Notes: generated from the letters alone by a model not told the origin. A stretch of DNA of 64,000 nt from Lachnospiraceae bacterium NK4A179 (GCA_000421045.1 ATWC01000011.1:1-64000), one strand, 5' to 3'; shown: positions 41,452 through 51,344, counted from the first letter of the stretch. A program made the numbers and translations.

Positions 41452-42642
41452 TTATTTTTCTTTATCTGAAGCAGCTTTGTTTTCGGATCCCTTTTTTTCT
41501 TCAGCTTTTGTCTCTGTTTCTTTTGCAGCGGCTTCTCTTTTTTCCTGTTCTGCTTTATCTTCAGCGGCTCTAGCTGCCTTCTGAGCTTCATATTTCTTTC
41601 TGTTCTTTTCTCTCTTCTTTGCGTCGGCTTTGATCAGACCCTTTATGAAAAGTGTGAAGATAAGCGCGATAATACCGATTACTACAGCCCAAAGAATGAG
41701 ATAAGGTGATGCTATGATAAGTCCGATAAAGAAATTCTCAAGGCCTTCGAGCACGTCATTTGCACTCTTTGTGAAGCCCTTTGAGATGCGTTCCCATGCT
41801 GTCGGCTCTGTAAGAGGATCTTCCGGGACATCTGTAAGGATCTTAACTTCGGAGAGATTCAGATTAACGGTGCTGTAGTCGACCTGATTATCATAGGTGC
41901 GCAGCTGTGATTCGGAACTCTCTATCTGATAACGAACATTGGTGAGTCTTTCTTCTATATAGATCATGTTGTCTATGGTATCGGCAGTTTCAAGCATTTC
42001 AAGAAGCCTTTTTTCCTCAGCCTGAAGTGCTCTTTTTTTACTGTCGATATCTACATAGTCGAGGGTAACATCCCTTGTGCCCTCGGACTTGTTTACGATA
42101 TTGGAGTTCTCCGCAATGTTGTTTACGAAATCATCGAGTTTATCAGCAGGTATTCTGATAGTCATATTAGCATGACGCAGTCCGGAGTTGGTATATTTAC
42201 CGGTTTCGAAATCATAACTAAGCTGACCGTTGTAGATATTGGAATTCTCTATATAACCTCCGAGCTCTTTTACCTTTGATTCGATATTGCTCTTAAGTGC
42301 CTCAAATTCCTGCGTCTCAACTTCAAGTCCTACTGTGCGTATGAGCTTTCGACTTGTGCTCTGAGCACTCTCTGTTATGGTTTCGGATGAACTTTCGTTA
42401 TCTCCGTCGGCTTCATCATAGTATTCTGCTTCTTCTGCATATGCGTCTTCTGCAGCGAAATTACCAAGGGCGGCGTTATCAGCCATAGCCGGAGCTGCTT
42501 TTGTAGTTACGGTATTTGCAGCTCCTGCTCCATATGACATTGCATCGGAAGCGGCGGTTGATTTTTGTCCGCATCCGCCTGCGAATATGAGGGCCGCCGC
42601 CATCATTCCGCATAATAATTTTTTAACATCGTTTTTTCTCAT
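41452..42642 (-). CDS. DUF4349 lipoprotein
   Basis: A lipoprotein signal (MRKNDVKKLLCGMMAAALIFAGGCG) places the mature N-terminus at the Cys of LIFAGGC. Next come a low-complexity acidic spacer, the DUF4349 domain (about residues 98-270: RKLIRTVGLEVETQEFEALKSNIESKVKELGGYIE, with coiled-coil EEKRLLEMLETADTIDNMIYIEERLTNVRYQIESSESQLR), one membrane helix (LILWAVVIGIIALIFTLFI) and a highly charged A/K/E-rich tail. The function of the family is unknown. Lipid anchor plus C-terminal helix means both ends of the DUF4349 domain are held at the outer face of the membrane. Confidence 0.9.
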   Translation of the reverse strand: MRKNDVKKLLCGMMAAALIFAGGCGQKSTAASDAMSYGAGAANTVTTKAAPAMADNAALGNFAAEDAYAEEAEYYDEADGDNESSSETITESAQSTSRKLIRTVGLEVETQEFEALKSNIESKVKELGGYIENSNIYNGQLSYDFETGKYTNSGLRHANMTIRIPADKLDDFVNNIAENSNIVNKSEGTRDVTLDYVDIDSKKRALQAEEKRLLEMLETADTIDNMIYIEERLTNVRYQIESSESQLRTYDNQVDYSTVNLNLSEVKILTDVPEDPLTEPTAWERISKGFTKSANDVLEGLENFFIGLIIASPYLILWAVVIGIIALIFTLFIKGLIKADAKKREKNRKKYEAQKAARAAEDKAEQEKREAAAKETETKAEEKKGSENKAASDKEK

Positions 42643-42741
42643 AATTCTACCTCCACGAAACTTTTCTCTCTTCAGAAATATGTTTTTTGTATTGCCTTCT
42701 GTTACAGATACGTTTCCTGTTCGGAATTTTTATGGTAAAAC

Positions 42742-42782
42742 TTGACACTTTTATAAAACAACACTATATTTTCTGTGTTGTT
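42742..42782 (+). promoter_or_regulatory. purC promoter with inverted repeat
   Basis: TTGACA (42742-42747) and TATATT (42765-42770) are 17 bp apart. AACAACAC (42757-42764) and GTGTTGTT (42775-42782) flank the -10 symmetrically, a possible operator. The sites are 34 bp before the ATG of purC. Confidence 0.75.
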
Positions 42783-42815
42783 AACAATTCTACCTAATGT
42801 GAGGAGTAAAGTAAA

Positions 42816-43697
42816 ATGAGTGATATGAAACCTGTTAAGGAAGGAAAAGTCAGGGAAATCTACGATAACGGTGACAGTCTCATAATGGTTGCTACCGACC
42901 GCATCAGCTGTTTTGATGTTATCCTTAAGAATAAAGTAGAGAAGAAAGGTACAGTACTTACACAGCTGTCAAAGTTCTGGTTTGAGTATACAAAAGATAT
43001 CGTACCGAATCATATGATAAGCACTGATGTTAAGGATATGCCTGAGTTTTTCAGAAAGCCGGAGTTTGAAGGCAATTCCATGATGTGCAAAAAGCTTAAT
43101 ATGCTTCCGGTTGAGTGCATCGTAAGAGGATATATCACGGGATCGGGCTGGGCCAGCTACGAGAAGACAGGTCTTGTATGCGGCATAAAGCTTCCCGAGG
43201 GTCTTAAGGAATCAGAAAAGCTTCCTGAACCTATCTATACTCCTTCTACAAAGGCTGAGATCGGCGATCATGATGAGAACATCTCTTTTGAACAGAGCGT
43301 AGATTATCTTGAAAAAAGCTTTCCTGGCAAGGGAAGAGAATACGCAGAGAAGCTGCGTGATCTTACCCTCACTCTTTATAAGAAGTGTGCTGATTATGCA
43401 CTTTCAAAAGGTATCATAATAGCAGATACAAAGTTTGAGTTTGGACTTAATGAGGATGGTGAAGTGGTGCTTGGTGATGAGATGCTCACTCCCGATTCTT
43501 CAAGATTCTGGCCTGCAGATGAATATGAAGTGGGTCATTCAGAGCCTTCTTTTGACAAGCAGTTCGCAAGAGACTGGCTTAAGTCTGACGAAAACAAGAA
43601 TGAGCCTGAAAACTGGGTTCTTCCCGATGAGATCGTTAACAAGACGATCGATAAATATCTTCAGGCTTACCGTATGCTTACAGGTAAAGAACTCTGA
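42816..43697 (+). CDS. purC: SAICAR synthetase (purine biosynthesis)
   Basis: Phosphoribosylaminoimidazole-succinocarboxamide synthase joins aspartate to CAIR with ATP in de novo purine synthesis. The signature segments [65 protein letters not shown] and [19 protein letters not shown] are all present. The 293-residue form is the long PurC type found in eukaryote-like and some bacterial enzymes. It is monocistronic, with promoter at 42742 and terminator at 43718. Confidence 0.95.
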   Translation: MSDMKPVKEGKVREIYDNGDSLIMVATDRISCFDVILKNKVEKKGTVLTQLSKFWFEYTKDIVPNHMISTDVKDMPEFFRKPEFEGNSMMCKKLNMLPVECIVRGYITGSGWASYEKTGLVCGIKLPEGLKESEKLPEPIYTPSTKAEIGDHDENISFEQSVDYLEKSFPGKGREYAEKLRDLTLTLYKKCADYALSKGIIIADTKFEFGLNEDGEVVLGDEMLTPDSSRFWPADEYEVGHSEPSFDKQFARDWLKSDENKNEPENWVLPDEIVNKTIDKYLQAYRMLTGKEL

Positions 43698-43717
43698 TCC
43701 GGTATTGCATTCTGTGG

Positions 43718-43750
43718 GGGCGGTCATAAACAGACTGCCCTCGTTTTTTT
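43718..43750 (+). terminator. Rho-independent terminator
   Basis: GGGCGGTC and GACTGCCC pair around a 7-nt loop, followed by TCGTTTTTTT, 20 bp after purC. Confidence 0.8.
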
Positions 43751-43805
43751 ATACGCCGGCCCGCATAAGGAAAATTCAAAGTCTGTAAAGGAGTACGTAA
43801 CGTAA

Positions 43806-44927
43806 ATGGCTGATACAAAAGACAGGGAAAAGATAATAGTCAGAACAAGTTTTATCGGCATAGCAGCAAACATAATGCTTGCGGGATTTAAAGCTGCCGT
43901 AGGCATAGCATCCAATTCCATAGCTGTTGTGCTTGATGCCGTTAACAACTTAAGCGATGCTTTTTCATCGATCATAACCATCATAGGCACAAAGCTTGCG
44001 GGCAAAAAGCCGGATAAAAAGCATCCTTTCGGATATGGCCGGCTTGAATATATGAGTCAGCTGATAGTAGCTGCGATCGTGCTTTATGCAGGTGCTACGG
44101 CTCTTGTTGAGTCGATAAAGAAGATAATAAAGCCCGAGGTGCCTGATTATAAGCCTGTTTCACTTGTGATAATCGCATCAGCGGTTGTTGTGAAGCTTCT
44201 TCTGGGAGTATATGTGAAGAAAAAGGGGCAGGAAGTAAATTCGGGCTCGCTTATCGCTTCCGGTTCAGATGCACTTTCAGATGCGATCCTTTCCATATCC
44301 GTGCTGGTTTCGGCAATCGTATTTCTGATATTCCGCATAAGTCTTGAGCCTTATGTGGGTGTTGTCATTTCTCTGATAATCGTAAAATCCGGAATAGAGC
44401 TGATAAAAGAAGCTGTGGATGAGATACTGGGTCAGCGTGCGGACAGAGAACTCACGATAAAGATAAAGAAACTGATAAAGAGTACGGAAAGTGAAGTTCA
44501 CGGTGTGTACGACCTATTCATGAACAATTATGGCCCGGACCGTTACATTGCATCATTTCACGTGGAAGTCAGGGATGACATGACTGCGTCAGAGTTTGAC
44601 AGCCTCACCCGCAGCATATCAGAAACAGTATATAAGGAAACAGGTGTGATAGTTTCGGCTGTGGGTCTGTATTCCGAAAATGCCGATGGCACACCCGGAG
44701 GCAAACATCGCGCCAAAGTCCGTGATATGGTAGTGGCACATGATGGTGTTATGCAGATGCATGGGTTTTATATAGATGAAGAAAAGAAGACCATGTCATT
44801 CGATGTAGTTATAGATTTTGCGGTTCCGGACAGAAACGCTCTTTATAAAAGTATATGCACCGAGGTAGAAGAGGCGTATCCGGACTATTCTATAAGAGTT
44901 AACACAGATATTGATGTAAGCGACTGA
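43806..44927 (+). CDS. Cation diffusion facilitator (metal efflux)
   Basis: Six membrane helices occupy residues about 12-205, with the metal-site pair D-x3-D in LDAVNNLSDA and GSDALSDA, and the conserved loop HPFGYGRLEYMSQL. The C-terminal cytoplasmic domain (about 208-373) is longer than usual and holds two ferredoxin-like repeats. CDF proteins exchange Zn2+, Mn2+ or Fe2+ for H+. The metal cannot be read from the sequence. Confidence 0.9.
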   Translation: MADTKDREKIIVRTSFIGIAANIMLAGFKAAVGIASNSIAVVLDAVNNLSDAFSSIITIIGTKLAGKKPDKKHPFGYGRLEYMSQLIVAAIVLYAGATALVESIKKIIKPEVPDYKPVSLVIIASAVVVKLLLGVYVKKKGQEVNSGSLIASGSDALSDAILSISVLVSAIVFLIFRISLEPYVGVVISLIIVKSGIELIKEAVDEILGQRADRELTIKIKKLIKSTESEVHGVYDLFMNNYGPDRYIASFHVEVRDDMTASEFDSLTRSISETVYKETGVIVSAVGLYSENADGTPGGKHRAKVRDMVVAHDGVMQMHGFYIDEEKKTMSFDVVIDFAVPDRNALYKSICTEVEEAYPDYSIRVNTDIDVSD

Positions 44928-44939
44928 AATGTGATTATT

Positions 44940-44948
44940 TGGTATAAT
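44940..44948 (+). promoter_or_regulatory. Extended -10 promoter
   Basis: TGGTATAAT (44940-44948) matches the extended -10 consensus TGnTATAAT, 53 bp before the GH26-like gene. No good -35 is visible, which is acceptable for extended -10 promoters. Confidence 0.6.
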
Positions 44949-45001
44949 AAGTGCTGCTTTACTAAAAGTATTTCCGTTTACTAAATTTATGAGGATGCAA
45001 G

Positions 45002-46501
45002 ATGGATTTAAGAAAAGTTAAAGCTGATCTCAGCGGATTTGACAGAAAATCCGTAACTTCCATTAACAAAGTGACGATGGGTAAGGCCGGGTTCGCACTG
45101 GATCTTGGTGATGGAAGTGAAAGAGCCGAGTATGTTGGACAGGATCAGGTGATCCAGACACTCGGCCGTCCTGTGAGACGTATCAGCATAATGTTTACAT
45201 ATTATCCGAATAACCCTGAATGGCCTGCCCGTTCGAGCGAAGCATATCCGGATATGGAAGTGACCGGACAGTGGGGCTATCCTTATGATGACTATTTCCC
45301 ATATAAGGGTGGGATAAACGGTGATAAGGATTCGGAAGTGTTCAGACAGATGCGAGATATCAGGCGCCACGGTGAAGATGTTACGCTTACTCTTACCTGT
45401 GACTGCAGCATAACGGAAGAGCAGATGCGTGCGATAGCAGAAGATCTGAAGCCTTTCGGAAGATTACGTCTCAGGATCAATCATGAATGCAATGGTAACT
45501 GGTTTAAGCATAATCAGCTTTATTCATATGATGAGATAGCTGAGTTCTTTGTGAGATTCAGTAAGATAGTAAAAGAGATCGCTCCCAATGTTGATACGGT
45601 CTTCTGTGCAGGCATAATAACCGATGAGGGGACTCTCGAAAAAGAGGAATCCTTTACGAAATGCTACAAGGCAGCTGATCTATGGTCTGCTGATAAGTAT
45701 TTTACTCTTCATTACGGCTGGCCGTTCAATGTGGCTGAAAAAGGCGGGCTGAGCAAGACCTATGCGCTCACTCCCGTTGATGACATGTATGACAAATTTG
45801 AAAAAGCAGCCGAGAGGATGTATGAGATAACAGGCGATAAGGAAAAGAAGCTTGTGATGTCGGAACTTAATGCCGACATGGATGTTACGGGACCCTTCCT
45901 TCAGGGCGAACCCTTTAAACGTTTACTCGAAATGGTAAAGGAAAAGAAACCGCACTGGTTTGAAGGTATTGCATATTATCAGTTTCGTGACAGAGGCGGA
46001 CTCGGTCTTGAACTTGAGGACCCCAACGACTCTTCTGTCGGTCATCCGCTTCCGATGCTTGATGAATTCAAGGGCTTTTTAAATGATGATCATTTTATGC
46101 CTACGCAGACTGCAGGTGAAAAGATCGCAGAGGATGCTGAAGTTCCAATGCGTTATGGCGCCTCAGATGATGCGGATGGCATTGAATATACCGTTCATCT
46201 TGACGGACAGCCTGTTTTCTTTGAGATAGCTGCAGGAAAGAATGATAATCTTATGATAGATGTGGACGGAAAATGGTTCTATAAGTCCGCAGGTGTTGAA
46301 GTTATAAATGTGATCGAAGCATTTTTTGACAGAAATAAGAATAAGGAACCTCGTGATATAAAGATAAGATTCTATGCGCCGCCCGCAGATGGAGAGAATC
46401 CCAACACCGGAGCGGCAGACTGGGATACAGAATACCGTACGGTCATAAAGGAACTTCCGATGTTCCGTATACGCTATGAAGCTGTTGATACGGTATGCTG
46501 A
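45002..46501 (+). CDS. GH26-like TIM-barrel protein, cytoplasmic
   Basis: A 499-residue protein without a signal peptide. The middle has RLRINHECNGNWF, resembling the acid/base motif of family GH26 (H-E-x-N-G-x-W-F); E162 is the candidate acid. MSELNADMDV around E288 is the candidate nucleophile strand, and FEGIAYYQFRDRGGLG fits a barrel terminus. A C-terminal beta domain (about 370-499) follows. It could hydrolyse or transglycosylate a manno- or gluco-configured glycan, or be a catalytically divergent member. It lies 18 bp before ddl and probably shares its transcript. Confidence 0.65.
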   Translation: MDLRKVKADLSGFDRKSVTSINKVTMGKAGFALDLGDGSERAEYVGQDQVIQTLGRPVRRISIMFTYYPNNPEWPARSSEAYPDMEVTGQWGYPYDDYFPYKGGINGDKDSEVFRQMRDIRRHGEDVTLTLTCDCSITEEQMRAIAEDLKPFGRLRLRINHECNGNWFKHNQLYSYDEIAEFFVRFSKIVKEIAPNVDTVFCAGIITDEGTLEKEESFTKCYKAADLWSADKYFTLHYGWPFNVAEKGGLSKTYALTPVDDMYDKFEKAAERMYEITGDKEKKLVMSELNADMDVTGPFLQGEPFKRLLEMVKEKKPHWFEGIAYYQFRDRGGLGLELEDPNDSSVGHPLPMLDEFKGFLNDDHFMPTQTAGEKIAEDAEVPMRYGASDDADGIEYTVHLDGQPVFFEIAAGKNDNLMIDVDGKWFYKSAGVEVINVIEAFFDRNKNKEPRDIKIRFYAPPADGENPNTGAADWDTEYRTVIKELPMFRIRYEAVDTVC

Positions 46502-46519
46502 GTATAAGGAGAAATAATT

Positions 46520-47566
46520 ATGAAAGTTGCAGTTCTTGCAGGTGGCACAAGCAGCGAAAGGGAAGTGTCGCTGATTTCGGGAAAAGGAATATATGAGGCC
46601 CTGAAGAGTAAGGGGCACAAGGCAGTGCTTCTGGATGTTTATCTTGGAGTTGATTATGATGCTTCAAAACTTGATGGTATTTTTGATGATACCAGAGACT
46701 GGGGCGAAGGTGTATCTGCCATCGCTGAGAAGAGCCCGGATCTTAAGGAGATAAAGAAATTAAGAAAAGACGGCGGAAGATCTTTCTTTGGACCGAATGT
46801 GCTTGAAGTATGCAGCAGGGCAGATGTAGTATTCATGGCATTACATGGAGCAAACGGAGAAGATGGAAAGATTCAGGCAACGTTTGAGCTGCTTGGCATT
46901 CCATATACAGGCACAGATTATCTGAGCAGCGGTATCTGCATGAATAAACTTATCTCCAAGGAGATAATGAGGGCTAACGGTCTTCCTACTCCGGATGGCT
47001 ACTATATGAAAATAAACGATCCCATAAAGGAAATAGGATATCCTGCAGTGGTAAAAGCCAACAACGGTGGTTCTTCTGTAGGTACATATATTGTTAACAG
47101 CCTTGATGAGTTTAAGAAGGCACTTACAGATGTTGCGCAGTATGATGAATTTGTAGTGGTTGAAAAGTTTGTCAAAGGTCGCGAGTTTACATGTGGTGTG
47201 ATAGATGGCAAGGCTCTTCCTATTGTGGAGATCATTCCGGGGGAAGGCGGCTATGATTATAAGAACAAGTATCAGCCGGGGATGACCAAAGAAGTTTGCC
47301 CCGCTGAACTTAATGCAGCAAAAACAAAGGAAATACAGGAGACATCCGAGCGTATTTATACGGCTCTCAGGCTTAGCGCTTATGCGCGTCTTGATTTTAT
47401 GATGGATGAGGATGAGAACATATACTGTCTTGAGGCAAATACGCTTCCGGGCATGACGCCTTCATCGCTCTTGCCCCAGGAGGCTGCACAGATTGGCTTG
47501 GATTATGCGGAACTCTGTGAAAAGCTTATAGAAGTTTCCTTAAAAGAACGAAATAAGGAAAGATGA
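46520..47566 (+). CDS. ddl: D-alanine--D-alanine ligase
   Basis: It makes the D-Ala-D-Ala dipeptide for peptidoglycan. The family opening VAVLAGGTSSEREVSLISGKGI, VFMALHGANGEDGKIQATFELLGIPYTG, the ATP-grasp core PAVVKANNGGSSVG and the magnesium loop RLDFMMDEDENIYCLEANTLPGMTPSSLLPQEA are present. The 348-residue length is normal. It overlaps murF by 4 bp, so the next enzyme, which consumes the dipeptide, is coupled. Confidence 0.97.
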   Translation: MKVAVLAGGTSSEREVSLISGKGIYEALKSKGHKAVLLDVYLGVDYDASKLDGIFDDTRDWGEGVSAIAEKSPDLKEIKKLRKDGGRSFFGPNVLEVCSRADVVFMALHGANGEDGKIQATFELLGIPYTGTDYLSSGICMNKLISKEIMRANGLPTPDGYYMKINDPIKEIGYPAVVKANNGGSSVGTYIVNSLDEFKKALTDVAQYDEFVVVEKFVKGREFTCGVIDGKALPIVEIIPGEGGYDYKNKYQPGMTKEVCPAELNAAKTKEIQETSERIYTALRLSAYARLDFMMDEDENIYCLEANTLPGMTPSSLLPQEAAQIGLDYAELCEKLIEVSLKERNKER

Positions 47567-48927
47567 TCATGAAGGGAATGAATGTTTCGGCTATAGCAGC
47601 CGCATGCGGGGGAAATCTGTTTGGAGAATTTCCTTCTGAAAAGGAAGCTTCGTGTGTTGTAATAGATTCAAGACTTATAGAAAAAGATGGAGTTTTTATC
47701 GCGACTAAAGGCGAGCGTGTTGACGGTCACGATTTTATACCACAGGTTTTTGAGAAAGGTGCGCTTGCGGTTGTATGCGAGAAACTTCCGGAGAATCCTG
47801 CGGGTCCGTGTATTCTTGTAAAAGACAGTTTTGAGGCATTGAGGAAAATTGCAGCTTATTACAGGACAGAACTTGATTGTCATGTTGTGGGAATTACCGG
47901 AAGCGTTGGCAAGACAAGCACTAAGGAACTCATTGCATCTGTATTAAGGCAGGGGAAAAAGACCTGCGCCACGGAAAAGAATTTTAACAATGACATAGGC
48001 GTGCCTCTTACGGTACTCCGTATCAGAGAAGATGATGAATACGCAGTCATTGAGATGGGTATCAATCATTTCGGTGAGATGAGTGAACTTACAAAAATAG
48101 TTCATCCGGATACAGTTGTTTTTACCAATATAGGTGAGTGTCATCTTGAAAATCTTCACGATAGAGACGGTGTATTAAAAGCAAAGAGTGAGATATTTGA
48201 GGGGCTGACCGGAAAAGGAAATGTCATCGTCAATGCATCGGATGATAAGCTCTGTTCATTACAGGAAGTGGCAGGTAGGCCGACCGTAAGATACGGTTTT
48301 GATGAAAGCTTTGATGTGTATGCATCGAAGATCGGGAATGTGAATTTTGAGGGTACTGATACCGTATTGAACATAAAGGGGAAGGAAGAGTTAAGCGTTC
48401 ATATTCCTCTTCCCGGAAAGCATATGGTACTCAATGCATGCGCGGCAGCAGCCGTGGGTTTTTCTGCCGGATTAAGCCTGACGCAGATAAAGAACGGAAT
48501 AGAAAGCGTTCCCGTAACAGAAGGCAGGAGCCATATTATTAAAACGGACAGATTCAATATAATTGATGACTGTTACAATGCAAATCCGACGTCCATGAAA
48601 GCGGCACTAGACCTGCTTTCGGGATCCGAGGGACGGAAGGCAGCGATACTCGGAGATATGTTTGAATTGGGTGCTGATGAGGCGGAACTTCATGCATCTG
48701 TCGGTGAGTATGCGGTAAGATTAAAAACGGATCTGCTTGTTTGCATAGGCGATCTGTCAAAGAATATGTTCAAGGCTGCGGAGGGCTCGGATACTGAAGC
48801 ACACTGGTATGCATCGGTCGATGATTTTATACGTGATGCATCTGCAGTGCTTAAAGGAGCTGATACTGTATTGATCAAAGCTTCTCACAGCATGAACTTC
48901 GGAAAGATAGTCGAAGAACTGAAGTGA
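47563..48927 (+). CDS. murF: UDP-MurNAc-tripeptide D-Ala-D-Ala ligase
   Basis: MurF joins the dipeptide from Ddl to UDP-MurNAc-tripeptide. The P-loop GITGSVGKTSTKEL is at about residues 110-123, followed by NFNNDIGVPLTVL, EMGINHFGEMSELTKI and the Mur C-terminal DDCYNANPTSMKAALD. The 454-residue length fits. It follows ddl with an ATGA overlap. Confidence 0.97.
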   Translation: MIMKGMNVSAIAAACGGNLFGEFPSEKEASCVVIDSRLIEKDGVFIATKGERVDGHDFIPQVFEKGALAVVCEKLPENPAGPCILVKDSFEALRKIAAYYRTELDCHVVGITGSVGKTSTKELIASVLRQGKKTCATEKNFNNDIGVPLTVLRIREDDEYAVIEMGINHFGEMSELTKIVHPDTVVFTNIGECHLENLHDRDGVLKAKSEIFEGLTGKGNVIVNASDDKLCSLQEVAGRPTVRYGFDESFDVYASKIGNVNFEGTDTVLNIKGKEELSVHIPLPGKHMVLNACAAAAVGFSAGLSLTQIKNGIESVPVTEGRSHIIKTDRFNIIDDCYNANPTSMKAALDLLSGSEGRKAAILGDMFELGADEAELHASVGEYAVRLKTDLLVCIGDLSKNMFKAAEGSDTEAHWYASVDDFIRDASAVLKGADTVLIKASHSMNFGKIVEELK

Positions 48928-48981
48928 TCTTAGGGTCAAAAGTTACAAAGCAATTTCTTTAAAATGCTCAGGAGGTATTCT

Positions 48982-50364
48982 ATGGATTATGACGTGATAA
49001 TAATAGGTGCGGGCCCGGGCGGCATATTCAGTGCCTATGAACTGGTAAAACTCAGAAAAGATCTGAAGATTGCTGTTTTTGAAGTGGGCAATCCGCTTGA
49101 AAAAAGAAAATGTCCGATAGACGGAGAGAAGATAAAGAGCTGCGTAGGCTGCAAACCCTGTTCCATAATGAACGGATTTGGAGGCGCAGGAGCCTTTTCT
49201 GACGGAAAATATAATATAACAAATCAGTTTGGCGGAACGCTTTATGAATATGTGGGAAAGAAAAAAGCTATTGAGCTTATGAAGTATGTGGATGATATCA
49301 ATACTTCACATGGCGGTGCACAGACAAAGCTTTATTCCACAGCAAACACAGATATAAAGAAACTCTGCCTTAAGAATGACCTGCATCTGCTGGATGCATC
49401 TGTAAGACATCTCGGAACAGATATTAATTATGTCGTTCTTGAAAATATTTACAATGAACTGAAGAACAGCGTAGATTTCCATTTTCTTTCATTTGTTGAA
49501 AAGGTAGAGATGGAAAAAGACGGAAGCTACAAAGTGTATGTGAAGGATGAAAGCTTTACGTCAAAATACTGCATCATTTCGGCAGGCCGCAGCGGAAGCA
49601 AGTGGATGGAGCAGGTAAGCCGTGACCTTGAGATACCTACAAAATCAAACCGTGTGGATATAGGCGTAAGAGTTGAACTTCCTTATGAAGTGTTCTCGCA
49701 TCTTACCGATGAACTTTATGAAAGCAAGATAGTCTACAGAACTGCGAAGTACGGAGATCTTGTCAGAACTTTCTGTATGAATCCCAAGGGTGCTGTTGTT
49801 AATGAAAATACAAACGGTATCGTGACCGTGAACGGACACAGCTACGAGGATCCTGAGAAACAGACCGAGAATACAAACTTTGCGCTCCTTGTGGCAAAGC
49901 ATTTCTCGGAACCTTTTAAGGACAGTAACGGTTATGGTGAGAGTATAGCAAAGCTTTCGAACATGCTGGGAGGCGGAGTGATAGTCCAGCGTTTCGGGGA
50001 TCTTACAACAGGTCACCGCAGCACACAGTCACGTATTGATGAAGCTTTCATCACGCCTACACTTGCCGCCACACCGGGAGACTTAAGTCTTGTTATGCCC
50101 AAGCGTATACTCGATGGGATCATAGAGATGGTCTACAAGCTTGATAAGATCGCACCCGGCACAGCCAATGATGATACGCTTCTTTATGGCGTGGAAGTAA
50201 AATTCTACAACATGGAAGTGGATATAAATGAGAATCTTGAAACGCTGCATAAGAATCTTTTCATTATCGGTGATTGCAGCGGTATCACACATTCACTTTC
50301 ACATGCATCAGCCAGCGGTATTCATGTGGCAAGATGCATAGCAGAAAGAAATTATAATAAATGA
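48982..50364 (+). CDS. FAD-dependent oxidoreductase (COG2509-like)
   Basis: ATG 48982 has AGGAGG upstream. The dinucleotide-binding motif is DVIIIGAGPGGIFSAYEL. A cysteine-containing loop, KRKCPIDGEKIKSCVGCKPCSIMNGFGGAGAFSDGKYNIT, is conserved in this group, and the C-terminal FAD contact is NLFIIGDCSGITHSLSHASASGIHVA. It is a flavoprotein dehydrogenase of unknown substrate. It stands between murF and the terminator at 50373. Confidence 0.85.
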   Translation: MDYDVIIIGAGPGGIFSAYELVKLRKDLKIAVFEVGNPLEKRKCPIDGEKIKSCVGCKPCSIMNGFGGAGAFSDGKYNITNQFGGTLYEYVGKKKAIELMKYVDDINTSHGGAQTKLYSTANTDIKKLCLKNDLHLLDASVRHLGTDINYVVLENIYNELKNSVDFHFLSFVEKVEMEKDGSYKVYVKDESFTSKYCIISAGRSGSKWMEQVSRDLEIPTKSNRVDIGVRVELPYEVFSHLTDELYESKIVYRTAKYGDLVRTFCMNPKGAVVNENTNGIVTVNGHSYEDPEKQTENTNFALLVAKHFSEPFKDSNGYGESIAKLSNMLGGGVIVQRFGDLTTGHRSTQSRIDEAFITPTLAATPGDLSLVMPKRILDGIIEMVYKLDKIAPGTANDDTLLYGVEVKFYNMEVDINENLETLHKNLFIIGDCSGITHSLSHASASGIHVARCIAERNYNK

Positions 50365-50372
50365 TATGAAAA

Positions 50373-50417
50373 AACAACGACAGACCTCAAAGGTCTGCCG
50401 TTGTTTTATTTTTTTAT
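50373..50417. terminator. Bidirectional terminator
   Basis: CAACGACAGACCT and AGGTCTGCCGTTG pair around CAA, followed by TTTTATTTTTTT on the plus side and a shorter T-run on the minus side. It separates convergent genes at 48982 and 50414. Confidence 0.85.
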
Positions 50418-51160
50418 ACGCCCTCCGGGCCTATTGCTGCGGCCTGTCTGAATTGCCCCGGCGTCATGCCGGTGGCTTTTCTGAATACGCTGTTGAAAGC
50501 ACTCTGACTTGAGAAGCCAAGTGACAGTGCAATATCCATATATGAATAATCGGAATATATCAGCATGTTTTTGGCTGTGCTGATACGGGCATTGGTCGTG
50601 AATTCCTTCACATTGCAGCCTGTCTCTTTAAGGAAAAGCTTTGAGAGATAGGTTTTATCTATACCAAGATAATTTGCGAGTATCTCGTTTGTGATCTTTT
50701 CATGAAGGTTTGAGTAAATATAGTCGATGCATTTTCTGATATGGAGAGAAACTGCGTTGACCTTCTGGAGATCTTTCATTCTCTCGGCATAATCTATCTG
50801 CATCTCACCCTGTATGTCTATCAGTTCTTTTACAGTGGTGGCAGCATCGGCCCTGAGTATGTAAATATCACTCAGAGCATAAGCAGTATCGATGTCCATG
50901 CCGTCTCGAACACATACTCTTGAAGTGACTGCAGTCGAGATGATCACATGGTATCTTGCATTTCTGAGTGGATCCTCCGAAAGAAGTCCTTTGCCCTGGA
51001 AAAAATTCTTCTTTCTTTCGGCGACCATTTCCTTAACTTTTTCAACATTGCCCGAGCTTATATCCTTATAACGTTCGAACTCAACCTTGAAAGGAGTACG
51101 CCTGAAGTCGATCTCACGCTGGATATAAAGGTGGTAATTGAGATCTGAATTTGTATTCAA
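50414..51160 (-). CDS. AraC family transcriptional regulator
   Basis: The C-terminal AraC domain (about residues 145-240) has ITNEILANYLGIDKTYLSKLFLKETGCNVKEF and YSYMDIALSLGFSSQSAFNSVFRKATGMTPGQFRQ. The N-terminal half (about 1-130) is a helical sensor domain without a cupin (RNARYHVIISTAVTSRVCVRDGMDIDTAYALSD), of the type found in many Clostridial AraC proteins. It is divergent from the MATE gene at 51345, a likely target across the 184-bp shared gap. Confidence 0.9.
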   Translation of the reverse strand: MNTNSDLNYHLYIQREIDFRRTPFKVEFERYKDISSGNVEKVKEMVAERKKNFFQGKGLLSEDPLRNARYHVIISTAVTSRVCVRDGMDIDTAYALSDIYILRADAATTVKELIDIQGEMQIDYAERMKDLQKVNAVSLHIRKCIDYIYSNLHEKITNEILANYLGIDKTYLSKLFLKETGCNVKEFTTNARISTAKNMLIYSDYSYMDIALSLGFSSQSAFNSVFRKATGMTPGQFRQAAAIGPEGV

Positions 51161-51344
51161 TTTTTATCCCCTATGAATGATTAGTACCTGCGTAACATAA
51201 GAGTGTTACGGATACATAAACAGTATGCCACATTTTTGCAACATAGTCCAAGGAAATGATATAAAAAACGTTTTAAAAAAGTAAATTAAACAACATAAAG
51301 GGATGAGATAAAGCACATATGTAGGTTATTCGGAGAAGAGTGCC
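51161..51344. promoter_or_regulatory. Divergent promoter region (AraC / MATE)
   Basis: This AT-rich gap of 184 bp separates the AraC gene (-) from the MATE gene (+). It contains poly-A runs and the short pair ACATTTTTGCAAC near 51231. No unambiguous sigma-A boxes or operator could be fixed. Confidence 0.4.
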
